DNA from: Paraburkholderia aspalathi
GTDB lineage: Bacteria > Pseudomonadota > Gammaproteobacteria > Burkholderiales > Burkholderiaceae
NCBI RefSeq assembly: GCF_900116445.1
Contig: NZ_FPBH01000017.1
Span: 62,001 to 126,000 of the forward strand
Length of the DNA stretch: 64,000 nt
Reading direction: 5' to 3'
Part shown: piece after piece, positions 26,332 to 34,468 of the stretch
Layout of the letters: each line of letters starts with the position of its first letter
Position numbering within the stretch: position 1 is the stretch's first letter
Position numbers and translations under genes: made by a program
Notes under the pieces: generated by a model
What the model saw: the letters and a program-made list of their open reading frames with translations, nothing else
The model's database searches: none
Told to the model about the DNA's origin: nothing

Positions 26332-27552
26332 ATGTCTCACGTCACCCGAAGCCGGCCCGATGGCCGGCTGATTCTGTTGCTCGGTGCGCTTGCCGCATGC
26401 GGGCCGATTTCGATCGATATGTATTTGCCGAGCCTGCCGACTATTTCGCAGGCATTCGCCATCAGCAACGGCGCCGCGCAAACCACGCTTACCAGCTTCA
26501 TGTTCGGCTTTTCGATCGGCATGCTGCTCTATGGTCCGTTGTCGGATACCTATGGCCGCCGGCCCGTGCTGCTCGGCGGCATCATCATGTATGCGCTGGC
26601 AAGCGTGGCCTGTGCGCTGTCGTTTTCGATCGGATCGCTGGTGATATTCCGCTTCGTGCAGGCGCTCGGCGCGGGCGCGGCCTCGGTGCTGGCGCGCGCG
26701 ATTGCCCGCGACGCGCACGGGCCGACCGATGCCGCGCGTGTGCTGTCGATGCTCGCCATCGTCACGTCGATCGGGCCGTTGCTCGCGCCGCTGATCGGCG
26801 GGCAGTTGCTGTTGCTCGGCGGCTGGCGTGTTGTCTTTGTCGTGCTGACGCTGTTCGGTACGGTGTGCGCGGTGACTGCATTTCTCAAGGTGCCGGAAAC
26901 GTGGCCGCCCGAAAAGCGTGCGCATTCAGCGCTGCTGAAATCGTTCGGCGCCTATGGCAAATTGCTGCGCGATCCGGTCGCGTGGGGGCACATGCTGTGC
27001 GGGGGCATGGCGTTCGCGTCGATGTTCGCGTACATCACGGCGACGCCGTTCGTGTACATCGAATATTTCCATGTATCGGCGCAGCACTATGGCTTTCTGT
27101 TCGCGTTGAATATCGTCGGCATCATGTTCGGCAACTTGATGAATACGCGTCTCGTCGGCCGGCTCGGTTCGCTGCCGATCATTTCGTTCGCCGCGACCGT
27201 GAGTTGCATTGCGTCGCTGTTCGTCTGTCTCGTCTCGCTGACGGGGTGGGGCGGTTTGTGGTCGATCGTTTTCGGATTGTTCTTCGTGGTTGGCGTGGTG
27301 GGCTTGTTGTCCGCTAACTGCACGACCGATCTTATGCATCGGTATCCGTTGAATGCCGGCGCCGCCGCCGCTGTGTTCGGCGCGGTGCAGTTGGCGCTCG
27401 GCGCGTTGGCGAGCCTCGCCGTTGGACTCTGGCAGGATGGCTCGCCCAAGGGTATGGGCATCGTCGTGGGCGTCGCGGGCGTGCTGTGTTACGTCGGGCG
27501 GATTCTGGTAGTCAAATGGCACGGGATGAAGGTACCTGTCGCTGCTGTTTGA
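26332..27552 (+). CDS. Bcr/CflA family MFS drug efflux transporter
   Basis: 406-residue inner-membrane antiporter with about 12 membrane segments. LLLGALAACGPISIDMYLPSLP and SFMFGFSIGMLLYGPLSDTYGRRPVLLGG are the family signature, the latter including the MFS motif A between segments 2 and 3. Members export bicyclomycin, chloramphenicol or sulfonamides; the substrate here is unknown. ATG 26332 lies right before the first segment; an in-frame start at 26290 is less likely. A TACAAT -10-like hexamer at 26247-26252 may serve it. Confidence 0.9.
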   Translation: MSHVTRSRPDGRLILLLGALAACGPISIDMYLPSLPTISQAFAISNGAAQTTLTSFMFGFSIGMLLYGPLSDTYGRRPVLLGGIIMYALASVACALSFSIGSLVIFRFVQALGAGAASVLARAIARDAHGPTDAARVLSMLAIVTSIGPLLAPLIGGQLLLLGGWRVVFVVLTLFGTVCAVTAFLKVPETWPPEKRAHSALLKSFGAYGKLLRDPVAWGHMLCGGMAFASMFAYITATPFVYIEYFHVSAQHYGFLFALNIVGIMFGNLMNTRLVGRLGSLPIISFAATVSCIASLFVCLVSLTGWGGLWSIVFGLFFVVGVVGLLSANCTTDLMHRYPLNAGAAAAVFGAVQLALGALASLAVGLWQDGSPKGMGIVVGVAGVLCYVGRILVVKWHGMKVPVAAV

Positions 27553-27740
27553 CGGCATCGCGAGCAGGCATTCTTCGCTGAACGCGGATCATTGTTCCTT
27601 TGCCGAAACGCGCGGCATGCCTGCTTCTTCATCCTGCGCGAACAACGTGTCTACGGAAAACACCAGGTGTTGCGTGCGCGCGACCGTGCGTTTTGATTTG
27701 CGTTGCTATGATGGAGTCACTGTTCCTCGGAGCGGCAATC

Positions 27741-27971
27741 ATGGCGATCAGAGATTTGATGAATGGCGAACGGCAACATGCTGCCTTCGCTGAAGCGCAG
27801 AAGCTGGCAGACAGCGGCGCCTATCACGATTACACAGACATCGAATACGTCTTGCGCTTTGATTACGGTTTGTCTGATGTATCGGCGCTGCTCGACAGTC
27901 AGCTGATGCATCGCGACCTGAATCGCCGTTGCGCCGATGCGCGTGAGAAGCTGAATGCGCTTAGCGTGTGA
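27741..27971 (+). CDS. Small conserved hypothetical protein
   Basis: 76-residue, mostly helical soluble protein (AIRDLMNGERQHAAFAEAQ, later DYTDIEYVLRFDYGLSDV). No signal peptide, cysteines or recognised motif. A GGAG-like ribosome site precedes ATG 27741; the frame is open upstream but not protein-like. It precedes the RidA gene by 87 bases on the same strand. Function unknown. Confidence 0.6.
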   Translation: MAIRDLMNGERQHAAFAEAQKLADSGAYHDYTDIEYVLRFDYGLSDVSALLDSQLMHRDLNRRCADAREKLNALSV

Positions 27972-28058
27972 CGCGTCTGACGTGGGCGGTGAGCGGCATG
28001 CAGCGTCCCGTGCATAGTCACGCGCCACCAAGGCGCCATCCACTTTGGAGTTGCATTC

Positions 28059-28463
28059 ATGGCTGTTAGCCAGCACGCCCCGCATCTGCCGCACATGGAC
28101 AATCCCGCTGGTTTGGCAAAGCCGGGTGGCCATTACAGTCACGTCACGATTGCGAATGGTTTTGTATTCGTCTCCGGACAGTTGCCGATCAACGCACAGG
28201 GTGAGAAGCTTGCTGACGCCCCGTTCGAGGTCCAGGCCGAGCAGGTGTTGGCGAATGTTCAGGCTGCGCTCGAAGGTGCCGGTAGCAGCATTGCGCAACT
28301 GGTGCAGGTGCGCGTCTATATCGCCGATGTCGAACACTGGGCGAGCTTCAATCAGATCTACGCGCGTTGGGCAGGTGAGGCACGGCCGGCGCGGGCCGTC
28401 GTGCCGGTTCCACACCTGCATTACGGATTGAAGGTCGAGGTCGAGGCGACCGCGCTGGTTTAA
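28059..28463 (+). CDS. RidA family protein
   Basis: 134-residue member of the YjgF/YER057c/UK114 family. SHVTIANGFVFVSGQLPINAQG and the C-terminal RPARAVVPVPHL, with R112 at the position of the E. coli imine-hydrolysing arginine, indicate a trimeric enamine/imine deaminase that removes reactive intermediates made by PLP dehydratases. The dehydratase at 11440 is a possible partner by function but is not adjacent. Some subfamilies differ in activity, so the exact substrate is not claimed. Confidence 0.9.
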   Translation: MAVSQHAPHLPHMDNPAGLAKPGGHYSHVTIANGFVFVSGQLPINAQGEKLADAPFEVQAEQVLANVQAALEGAGSSIAQLVQVRVYIADVEHWASFNQIYARWAGEARPARAVVPVPHLHYGLKVEVEATALV

Positions 28464-28501
28464 GTCGTTGCCTGATTCGTTGCGATGCGAGGCGTTGCGA
28501 C

Positions 28502-28960
28502 TCAGTGAATGATGAGCCCGTTGAACTGGGCGTTGCCCACACCGGACGCGATATTCACGCCGACATTGCCGCTTACCGCCGCTAGTGAGCCGGCACCGAG
28601 TTTGGCGGAGGTGCTGCCCGTCACTTGCGCGACGGCATGCACATTCTGTTGCGAGGTGACCGAGGCTTGCGGTGTCGTGATGAGGATGATCTGGTTGGAT
28701 TGAGCATTCAGCGCACCGGCTGAGACGTTCACGCCGATGTTGCCGCTCGCGCCTTTCAGCGTATTGGCGCCCAGGGTAGCGGCGGATGAGCCGACGTTCG
28801 CGCTGCCGCCGACGTCCTGCAGATTCGACAGCCTGGCCGAGCCGAATACCGCTGCGCTATCGTCGTCGGACAGCGCCGTTGGCGTGCCGGCGAGCGCGGA
28901 CGATGCGCCCGCGCTCGCGGCAACCCAAATTAGTGCACAGGCTAAAGTACTGACTTTCAT
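28502..28960 (-). CDS. Secreted repeat protein of NIGVNVxxG type
   Basis: 152 residues from ATG 28960 with signal peptide MKVSTLACALIWVAASAGASSALA. The mature part is Ser/Ala/Gly/Asn-rich with two copies of a motif, SGNIGVNVSAGALNAQSNQ and SGNVGVNIASGVGNAQFNG, each preceded by a similar Leu-Gly-Ala run (TLGANTLKGA and KLGAGSLAAV). Such Asn/Gln-spaced strands recall short surface-adhesin or functional-amyloid repeats, but no assembly or secretion genes lie nearby. It converges on the RidA gene with a 38-base gap. Confidence 0.75.
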   Translation of the reverse strand: MKVSTLACALIWVAASAGASSALAGTPTALSDDDSAAVFGSARLSNLQDVGGSANVGSSAATLGANTLKGASGNIGVNVSAGALNAQSNQIILITTPQASVTSQQNVHAVAQVTGSTSAKLGAGSLAAVSGNVGVNIASGVGNAQFNGLIIH

Positions 28961-29104
28961 GAGCGACTCCCTGGCGTGCTGAGGCACAGATAGTCTTGAT
29001 ATCGACCATGGGAGCGAGATGTTGAGGGAGGGGTTCCCCTTAATGCGGGTGGTGCCGAGAGATTGACCGATACGAACTTGGCCGGGAATCAGCTCAGTCA
29101 GAAA

Positions 29105-29278
29105 TTACCACCGCCCGCGGCCACCGTAATAACCGCCGACTCCAACACCCACGCTGACGCTCGGGGCGGCGTAGTAGCCGGGCGCATATCCGTATGCCGG
29201 GTAGCCGCCATAGGGCGGTGCAACGACACACCCGGTAAGGCCCACTGCGAAACCCATCGTTAACAGTAATTTGAGCAT
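29105..29278 (-). CDS. Small Gly/Tyr-rich lipoprotein
   Basis: 57-residue protein below the usual length limit for gene callers. MLKLLLTMGFAVGLTGCVVA is a lipoprotein signal with lipobox LTGC (C17). The mature part is PPYGGYPAYGYAPGYYAAP then SVSVGVGVGGYYGGRGRW. A very strong ribosome site GGGAGGAA precedes the ATG at 29278. It shares the motif YAPGYYAxP and the VSVGxGxG run with the secreted protein at 10980-11282. Function unknown; envelope location is inferred. Confidence 0.75.
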   Translation of the reverse strand: MLKLLLTMGFAVGLTGCVVAPPYGGYPAYGYAPGYYAAPSVSVGVGVGGYYGGRGRW

Positions 29279-29450
29279 GGTTCCTCCCTTGTCATGAGTT
29301 GGAGGAGCCGGGCGCCGCGTTCGTTCGGGCTAGCTTGTGACGGCAAATTACGCAGCCTCGGTGCTAGCGGGTTTTATTTACAGTTGCTTACCCGTTCGAC
29401 ACATTGGACATTTGCCGATCGGCGGGTGCTTTGATGTGCAGAAGTGAAAA

Positions 29451-29468
29451 ACGGGCCGATCGGCCCGT
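29451..29468 (-). terminator. Terminator of tRNA-Ser
   Basis: Self-complementary ACGGGCCGATCGGCCCGT followed on the - strand by TTTTT, 15 bases past the tRNA-Ser 3' end. Confidence 0.85.
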
Positions 29469-29482
29469 ATTCATTGATTGTC

Positions 29483-29572
29483 TGGCGGAGGCGGTGAGAT
29501 TCGAACTCACGGAAGGATCACTCCTTCGCCGGTTTTCAAGACCGGTGCCTTAAACCGCTCGGCCACACCTCC
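29483..29572 (-). tRNA. tRNA-Ser(UGA)
   Basis: 90-base class II tRNA with encoded CCA. The acceptor GGAGGTG pairs with CGCCTCC; the anticodon loop CTTGAAA reads TGA (codon UCA); a long variable arm GCGAAGGAGTGATCCTTC is present. Confidence 0.95.
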
Positions 29573-29627
29573 AAGCCCTAAATTGTAACCTGAAAAATCC
29601 TCGTTGCGGCGCTTGGCGGGGCTGCAA

Positions 29628-30857
29628 TCACTGCGGATCTTTCAGAAACAGCGCCTGCAGATCGTTCAGGAAGGCCTGGCCAAGCGGCGTCGGCGCGATC
29701 TTTTCGTGGTCGCGCGTAATCAGCTTGCGCCGTTCCGCCTCCTGCAAAGCCGGTTCGATGGAGGTCATCGAGAGCCCTGTGCGCTCAATAAAGCGATGCA
29801 CCGGAAATCCTTCCACCAGCCGCAGCGCGTTCAGCATGAACTCGAACGGCAGATCGCGCGGCCCGACCTCGTTCTCTTCCTGCACTGCCGTGTCGGCCAA
29901 CGCTCGCTCGATGAAGGTAGTGGGGTGCTTATAGCGCACCTGACGCAGCACGCGGTTCGGAAACGACAGTTTGGTATGCGCACCCGCGCCGATGCCGAGA
30001 TAGTCGCCGAAGCGCCAGTAATTCAGATTGTGCTTGCTCTGCCGATGCGGCTGCGCATACGCGGACACTTCGTAGCGTTCGTAGCCGGCGGCCGTCGTGC
30101 GTTCGTGAATCCAGTCTTGCATGTCGGCGGACGCATCGTCGTCGGGGAGCGCAGGCGGGAATTTCGCAAACAGCGTGTTCGGTTCCAGCGTCAGGTGATA
30201 CAGCGACAAATGCGGCGGCGCGAACGACAAGGCCGTCTCCACATCGGCCTGACACTCTGCAAGCGTCTGCTGCGGCAGCGCGAACATCAGATCGAGGTTG
30301 AAATTGTCGAAGGTGTTTGCGGCCACTTCCACCGCGTGGCGCGCCTGCGTCGCGTCGTGAATCCGGCCGAGCGCCTTCAGATGCGCTTCATTGAAACTCT
30401 GGATACCCACCGACAGACGATTCACGCCGCTCGCCCGAAACTGCGCGAACTTGGCGGCTTCGAAAGTGCCAGGGTTGGCTTCGAGCGTGATTTCCGCGTC
30501 GGCGTCGAGCGGCAGCAATGCGCGGATGTCGGACAGCATGCGGTCGAGCCCCGCCGCCGACAGCAAGCTGGGCGTGCCGCCGCCGATGAACACGGTATGC
30601 ACCTGGCGCCCCCACACGAGCGGCAACGCCATCTCGAGATCGGCGCGCAGCGCGTCGAGATACTCGGTCTCCGGAAACGTGTCGCCTTTCCATTCGTGCG
30701 AGTTGAAATCGCAGTACGGGCATTTGCGCACGCACCAGGGGAAGTGCACATACAACGCCAAGGGCGGCAACGACGTCAGGCGAATGGCGCCCGGCGACGT
30801 GAAGGCCTTGATGACGCCGTTGCCGATATCGGCAGGCGCCGGTTTGATCGGAATCAC
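29628..30857 (-). CDS. hemW: Radical SAM heme chaperone HemW
   Basis: 409 residues. Fe-S cysteines C42, C46 and C49 in PWCVRKCPYCDF lack the fourth HemN cysteine, the mark that separates HemW (heme chaperone that inserts heme into membrane cytochromes) from the true coproporphyrinogen dehydrogenase. VFIGGGTPSLLS and VNRLSVGIQSF are the remaining radical SAM motifs. The start overlaps the rdgB stop by four bases, so the three genes rph-rdgB-hemW form one operon on the - strand. Confidence 0.94.
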   Translation of the reverse strand: MIPIKPAPADIGNGVIKAFTSPGAIRLTSLPPLALYVHFPWCVRKCPYCDFNSHEWKGDTFPETEYLDALRADLEMALPLVWGRQVHTVFIGGGTPSLLSAAGLDRMLSDIRALLPLDADAEITLEANPGTFEAAKFAQFRASGVNRLSVGIQSFNEAHLKALGRIHDATQARHAVEVAANTFDNFNLDLMFALPQQTLAECQADVETALSFAPPHLSLYHLTLEPNTLFAKFPPALPDDDASADMQDWIHERTTAAGYERYEVSAYAQPHRQSKHNLNYWRFGDYLGIGAGAHTKLSFPNRVLRQVRYKHPTTFIERALADTAVQEENEVGPRDLPFEFMLNALRLVEGFPVHRFIERTGLSMTSIEPALQEAERRKLITRDHEKIAPTPLGQAFLNDLQALFLKDPQ

Positions 30858-31501
30858 GCTTCCTCCGTCAAACGCGCGAGCAGATGGCGCAAGGCAATCG
30901 CGCGATGGCTGCTGGCGTTCTTTACCGCCGGTTCAAGTTCCGCGGCGCTCGCATTCAGCGACGGCAGGAAGAAGTACGGGTCATAGCCGAAGCCATGCGC
31001 GCCGCGCGGCGCATCCAGCATTTCGCCATGCCAGCGGCCTTCGGCGATCAGCGGTTCGGGATCGTCCGCATGACGCACGAGCGCCAGCACGCAGTAGTAA
31101 TACGCGCGACGATCGGTTTCACCTTGCAAGGCTGAAACGAGCTGCGCGTTGTTTGCCGCATCGCTCTTTTCACCGCCGGCGAGTTGAGCGTAGCGCGCCG
31201 AATAAACGCCAGGCGCGCCGCGCAGCGCGCGTACGCACAAACCGGAATCGTCGGCGAGGGCGGGCAGGCCGGTGAGCTTTGCCGCGTGACGCGCCTTGGT
31301 CAGCGCGTTTTCGACGAACGTCGGATACGGTTCTTCCGCTTCCGGCACGTTCAACTCGCCTTGCGGAATCAGGTCAATGCCGGCCGCGCCGAGCAGCGCC
31401 GCGAACTCGCGCAGCTTGCCCGCGTTGTTCGACGCCAGCACGACTTTCTTCAACGGCGAGTCAGACGCAACTGCGCCGTTGCCTTGACGAACTTCACTCA
31501 C
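30854..31501 (-). CDS. rdgB: XTP/dITP diphosphatase RdgB (Ham1)
   Basis: Removes non-canonical purine nucleoside triphosphates (XTP, ITP, dITP). 215 residues. KVVLASNNAGKLREFAALL near the N-terminus, ALADDSGLCVRALRGAPGVYSARYA and AHGFGYDPYFFLPSL are the family signatures. It overlaps rph by eight bases and hemW by four, a tight operon. Confidence 0.96.
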   Translation of the reverse strand: MSEVRQGNGAVASDSPLKKVVLASNNAGKLREFAALLGAAGIDLIPQGELNVPEAEEPYPTFVENALTKARHAAKLTGLPALADDSGLCVRALRGAPGVYSARYAQLAGGEKSDAANNAQLVSALQGETDRRAYYYCVLALVRHADDPEPLIAEGRWHGEMLDAPRGAHGFGYDPYFFLPSLNASAAELEPAVKNASSHRAIALRHLLARLTEEA

Positions 31502-32234
31502 TCTTTTGCTCCAGCGCTGCTTTCTGCTTCGCGATCAGCGTGTTGATGCCGTCGCTCGCCAGATCGAGCAGCGAATTCATTTCATCGCGCGAGAAAGGCA
31601 CGCCTTCGGCCGTGCCCTGAATCTCGACGAAGCCGCCCGCGCCCGTCATCACCACATTCATGTCGGTGTCGCATTGCGAATCTTCGTCGTAGTCGAGATC
31701 CAGCACCGGCAGACCGTCGTACACGCCGACCGAAATCGCCGCGACGTAATCGGTAATCGGCGAGCTTTCGATGCGGCCCGTAGCCAGCAATTTGGCCACG
31801 GCATCATGCGCCGCCACGAATGCGCCCGTGATGCTGGCCGTGCGCGTGCCGCCGTCGGCCTGGATCACGTCGCAATCGATATGCAGCGTGCGCGCGCCGA
31901 GCTTCTCGAGATCGAACACCGAGCGCAGCGCGCGGCCGATCAGGCGCTGGATTTCCTGGGTGCGGCCGGTTTGCTTGCCGCGCGCGGCTTCGCGGTCGCT
32001 GCGGGTATGCGTGGCGCGCGGCAGCATGCCGTATTCGGCGGTCAGCCAGCCCTGGCCGCGGTCGCGCAGGAACGACGGCACGCTCTCGGCAATGCTCGCC
32101 GTGCAGATCACCTTGGTGTCGCCGAACTCGACCAGCACCGAGCCCTCCGCATGCTTCGTGTAGTGGCGCGTGATGCGCACGTCGCGCAGCTGATTGGCCT
32201 GGCGGCCGCTGGGGCGTTGGGTGTTGTCGGTCAT
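31494..32234 (-). CDS. rph: Ribonuclease PH
   Basis: Phosphorolytic 3'-5' exoribonuclease trimming tRNA 3' ends. 246 residues with RPSGRQANQLRDVRITRHYTK-type start and EVQGTAEGVPFSR-like end (here EIQGTAEGVPFSR). The phosphate-binding RTQEIQRLIGRALR is present. First gene of rph-rdgB-hemW, divergent from yicC across 256 bases. Confidence 0.96.
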   Translation of the reverse strand: MTDNTQRPSGRQANQLRDVRITRHYTKHAEGSVLVEFGDTKVICTASIAESVPSFLRDRGQGWLTAEYGMLPRATHTRSDREAARGKQTGRTQEIQRLIGRALRSVFDLEKLGARTLHIDCDVIQADGGTRTASITGAFVAAHDAVAKLLATGRIESSPITDYVAAISVGVYDGLPVLDLDYDEDSQCDTDMNVVMTGAGGFVEIQGTAEGVPFSRDEMNSLLDLASDGINTLIAKQKAALEQKSE

Positions 32235-32490
32235 GTTGGGATTGGTCTGGAAGAAGAGCAGGGGGAAACCGCGATTTTACCGCCGATCGCGTCGGGCGCG
32301 GCGCGGCCTGTCGATCGGACGGCCGCCCGCATGTGCCGGGGCTTTGCGCGGGGTAGTACTTCGCGCGTATGAAGCGGCCTTGTCGGTAAAAATGGGATAA
32401 TGCGGATTCTCCGCCCCGCGTCTCGTACACGCCGGGCGATTCGACTCTCCGGCCATCGTCGAACGCATGGCCACAATCGCGAGAAATACG

Positions 32491-33414
32491 ATGATCTACA
32501 GCATGACTGGCTATGCGAGCGCCACGCGCGAACTCGTCCCGGCCTCAGGCACAGGCGGCGTGAGCGTATCGGTCGAATTGCGCACGGTGAACTCGCGCTT
32601 TCTCGATCTGAACTTCCGAATGCCGGAAGACGTGCGCGTCTGCGAACCGACGTTGCGCGAAATGCTGATGAACAAGCTTTCGCGCGGCAAGGTCGACATC
32701 CGTATCAACCTGCAACGCAGCGAACAATCGGCTAACGCGGGCTCGGTGAATCGCGAGGCGCTGACGCAACTCGCGCTGCTCGAGCGCACGGTGTTGTCGA
32801 CGTTCCCGGAAGCAGGGCGCCTGCGCACCGGAGAGATTCTGCGCTGGCCGGGCGTGCTGGCCGAAACCGGCGTAGCGCCGGACGTGCTGCGCGATGCGGT
32901 GCTCGCATGCGGCAAGCAGGCGATTACCGATCTGATCGACGTGCGTGCCCGCGAAGGCGCGCAACTGGCGACGGTGCTGCTCGCCAACGTCACCGAGATG
33001 GAAACGATCGTCACGAAGATCACGCCGCTCGTGCCGGAACTGATCGCCAAGCATCAGCAGAAGATCGTCGAACGTCTGCAGGAAGCGCTGGGTATCGCCG
33101 CGCCGGACACGACGGCAACGAGCGTCTCGCGCGAAGAAATCAACGAACGGATTCGCCAGGAAGTCACGATGTACGGCATTCGCATCGACATCGCCGAAGA
33201 ACTGTCGCGCCTCACGGCTCACCTGAACGAAACGCGTCACGTGATCGAGAAGGGCGGCAAGGTCGGCAAGCGGCTCGACTTCATGATGCAGGAACTGAAT
33301 CGCGAAGCGAACACGCTCGGCTCGAAGGCGGCGGCGAAGGAACTGGCCGATTCGTCGATGACCCTGAAGCTGCTCATCGAACAGATGCGCGAGCAAGTAC
33401 AGAATCTGGAGTAA
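32491..33414 (+). CDS. yicC: YicC family endoribonuclease-type protein
   Basis: 307 residues. It starts MIYSMTGYAS, the hallmark N-terminus, and continues with VSVELRTVNSRFLDLNFRMPE; the C-terminal DUF1732 ends GKRLDFMMQELNREANTLGSKA. E. coli YicC is reported as an endoribonuclease acting in RNA decay. ATG 32491 was chosen over 32467. It sits 18 bases before gmk, an arrangement conserved across proteobacteria. Confidence 0.93.
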   Translation: MIYSMTGYASATRELVPASGTGGVSVSVELRTVNSRFLDLNFRMPEDVRVCEPTLREMLMNKLSRGKVDIRINLQRSEQSANAGSVNREALTQLALLERTVLSTFPEAGRLRTGEILRWPGVLAETGVAPDVLRDAVLACGKQAITDLIDVRAREGAQLATVLLANVTEMETIVTKITPLVPELIAKHQQKIVERLQEALGIAAPDTTATSVSREEINERIRQEVTMYGIRIDIAEELSRLTAHLNETRHVIEKGGKVGKRLDFMMQELNREANTLGSKAAAKELADSSMTLKLLIEQMREQVQNLE

Positions 33415-33432
33415 GGCAGGAGCCCCGAGAAC

Positions 33433-34113
33433 ATGACCGACCACACACGCGAAACCAGCGCACCGCGCAACCCTTACGCCGGTGCTTATCCCGGCAACCT
33501 GTTCATGGTGGTCGCGCCTTCGGGCGCGGGCAAGTCGACGCTCGTGAACGCGCTGCTCGCCGGCGACGACGCGATCCGTCTGTCGATTTCGTACACGACG
33601 CGCCCGCCGCGCCCGAAGGAGCAGGACGGCGAGCACTATCACTTCACGACGGTCGACGATTTCCTGACCCGTCACGCTGCTGGCGAGTTTCTGGAAAGCG
33701 CGGAAGTGCACGGCAACTACTACGCCACTTCGCGCGTGTGGATCGAAGAACAGATGAAAAGCGGCCATGACGTGCTGCTCGAAATCGACTGGCAAGGCGC
33801 GCAGCAGGTGAAGAAACAGTTTCACAACGCTGTTGAAATCTTCATCTTGCCGCCGTCCCTGGACGCACTCGAAGAGCGTTTGAAAAAGCGCGGCCAGGAC
33901 GAACCGAACGTGATCACGCGCCGTCTGCTCGCAGCCGGCAGCGAGATGGCGCACGCGGCCGAAGCGGAGTACGTCGTGATCAACGACAACTTCGAACGCG
34001 CGCTCGGCGAACTGCGCTGCCTCGTGGCGGCGACGCGTTCGCGCTTCGCCTCGCAATACGCCCGTCACACGCAGCTTTTCGTGCAGCTTGGCATTCACCT
34101 GCCACACGCGTGA
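33433..34113 (+). CDS. gmk: Guanylate kinase
   Basis: Phosphorylates GMP and dGMP to the diphosphates. 226 residues with P-loop APSGAGKSTL (28-37), GMP-binding stretches SYTTRPPRPKEQDGEHYHF and LEIDWQGAQQVK, and the lid KKRGQDEPNVITRRL. About 20 residues longer at the N-terminus than E. coli. Located in yicC-gmk-rpoZ-spoT, the guanine nucleotide and ppGpp group. Confidence 0.97.
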   Translation: MTDHTRETSAPRNPYAGAYPGNLFMVVAPSGAGKSTLVNALLAGDDAIRLSISYTTRPPRPKEQDGEHYHFTTVDDFLTRHAAGEFLESAEVHGNYYATSRVWIEEQMKSGHDVLLEIDWQGAQQVKKQFHNAVEIFILPPSLDALEERLKKRGQDEPNVITRRLLAAGSEMAHAAEAEYVVINDNFERALGELRCLVAATRSRFASQYARHTQLFVQLGIHLPHA

Positions 34114-34173
34114 ACGCGGCGGCATGTCGAGCACATAAGGTAGAATAAGCAACATACTGAGAAGGAACCCAAC

Positions 34174-34377
34174 ATGGCCCGCATTACCGTCGAAGACTGC
34201 CTCAAACAGATTCCGAACCGTTTCGAACTCGCGCTTGCCGCGACCTATCGCGCGCGTCAGCTCGCACAAGGTCACACGCCGAAGATCGAAAGCCGCGACA
34301 AGCCCACGGTCGTCGCATTGCGCGAAATCGCAGCTGGCCAGGTTGGCGTCGAAATGTTGAAGAAGGTGCCTGTTTAA
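34174..34377 (+). CDS. rpoZ: RNA polymerase omega subunit
   Basis: 67 residues, starting [19 protein letters not shown] and containing the beta-prime-binding helix ATYRARQL and [10 protein letters not shown]. Omega stabilises the beta-prime subunit and forms part of a ppGpp-binding site on the polymerase. GAAGGA precedes the ATG. A possible -10 hexamer TAGAAT lies at 34141-34146. It precedes spoT by about 90 bases. Confidence 0.97.
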
Positions 34378-34468
34378 GGCGCACCCTTCCGTTTTCGATT
34401 GCCCCATTGCCATGTAATTGCATCAACGTACAGACCGGCGTCCAACCCTAACCGCTACGGAGGCGAAA

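Noticed and set aside
32545..34413. 622-codon frame antisense to yicC and gmk
   Set aside because: It spans three well supported genes on the other strand.
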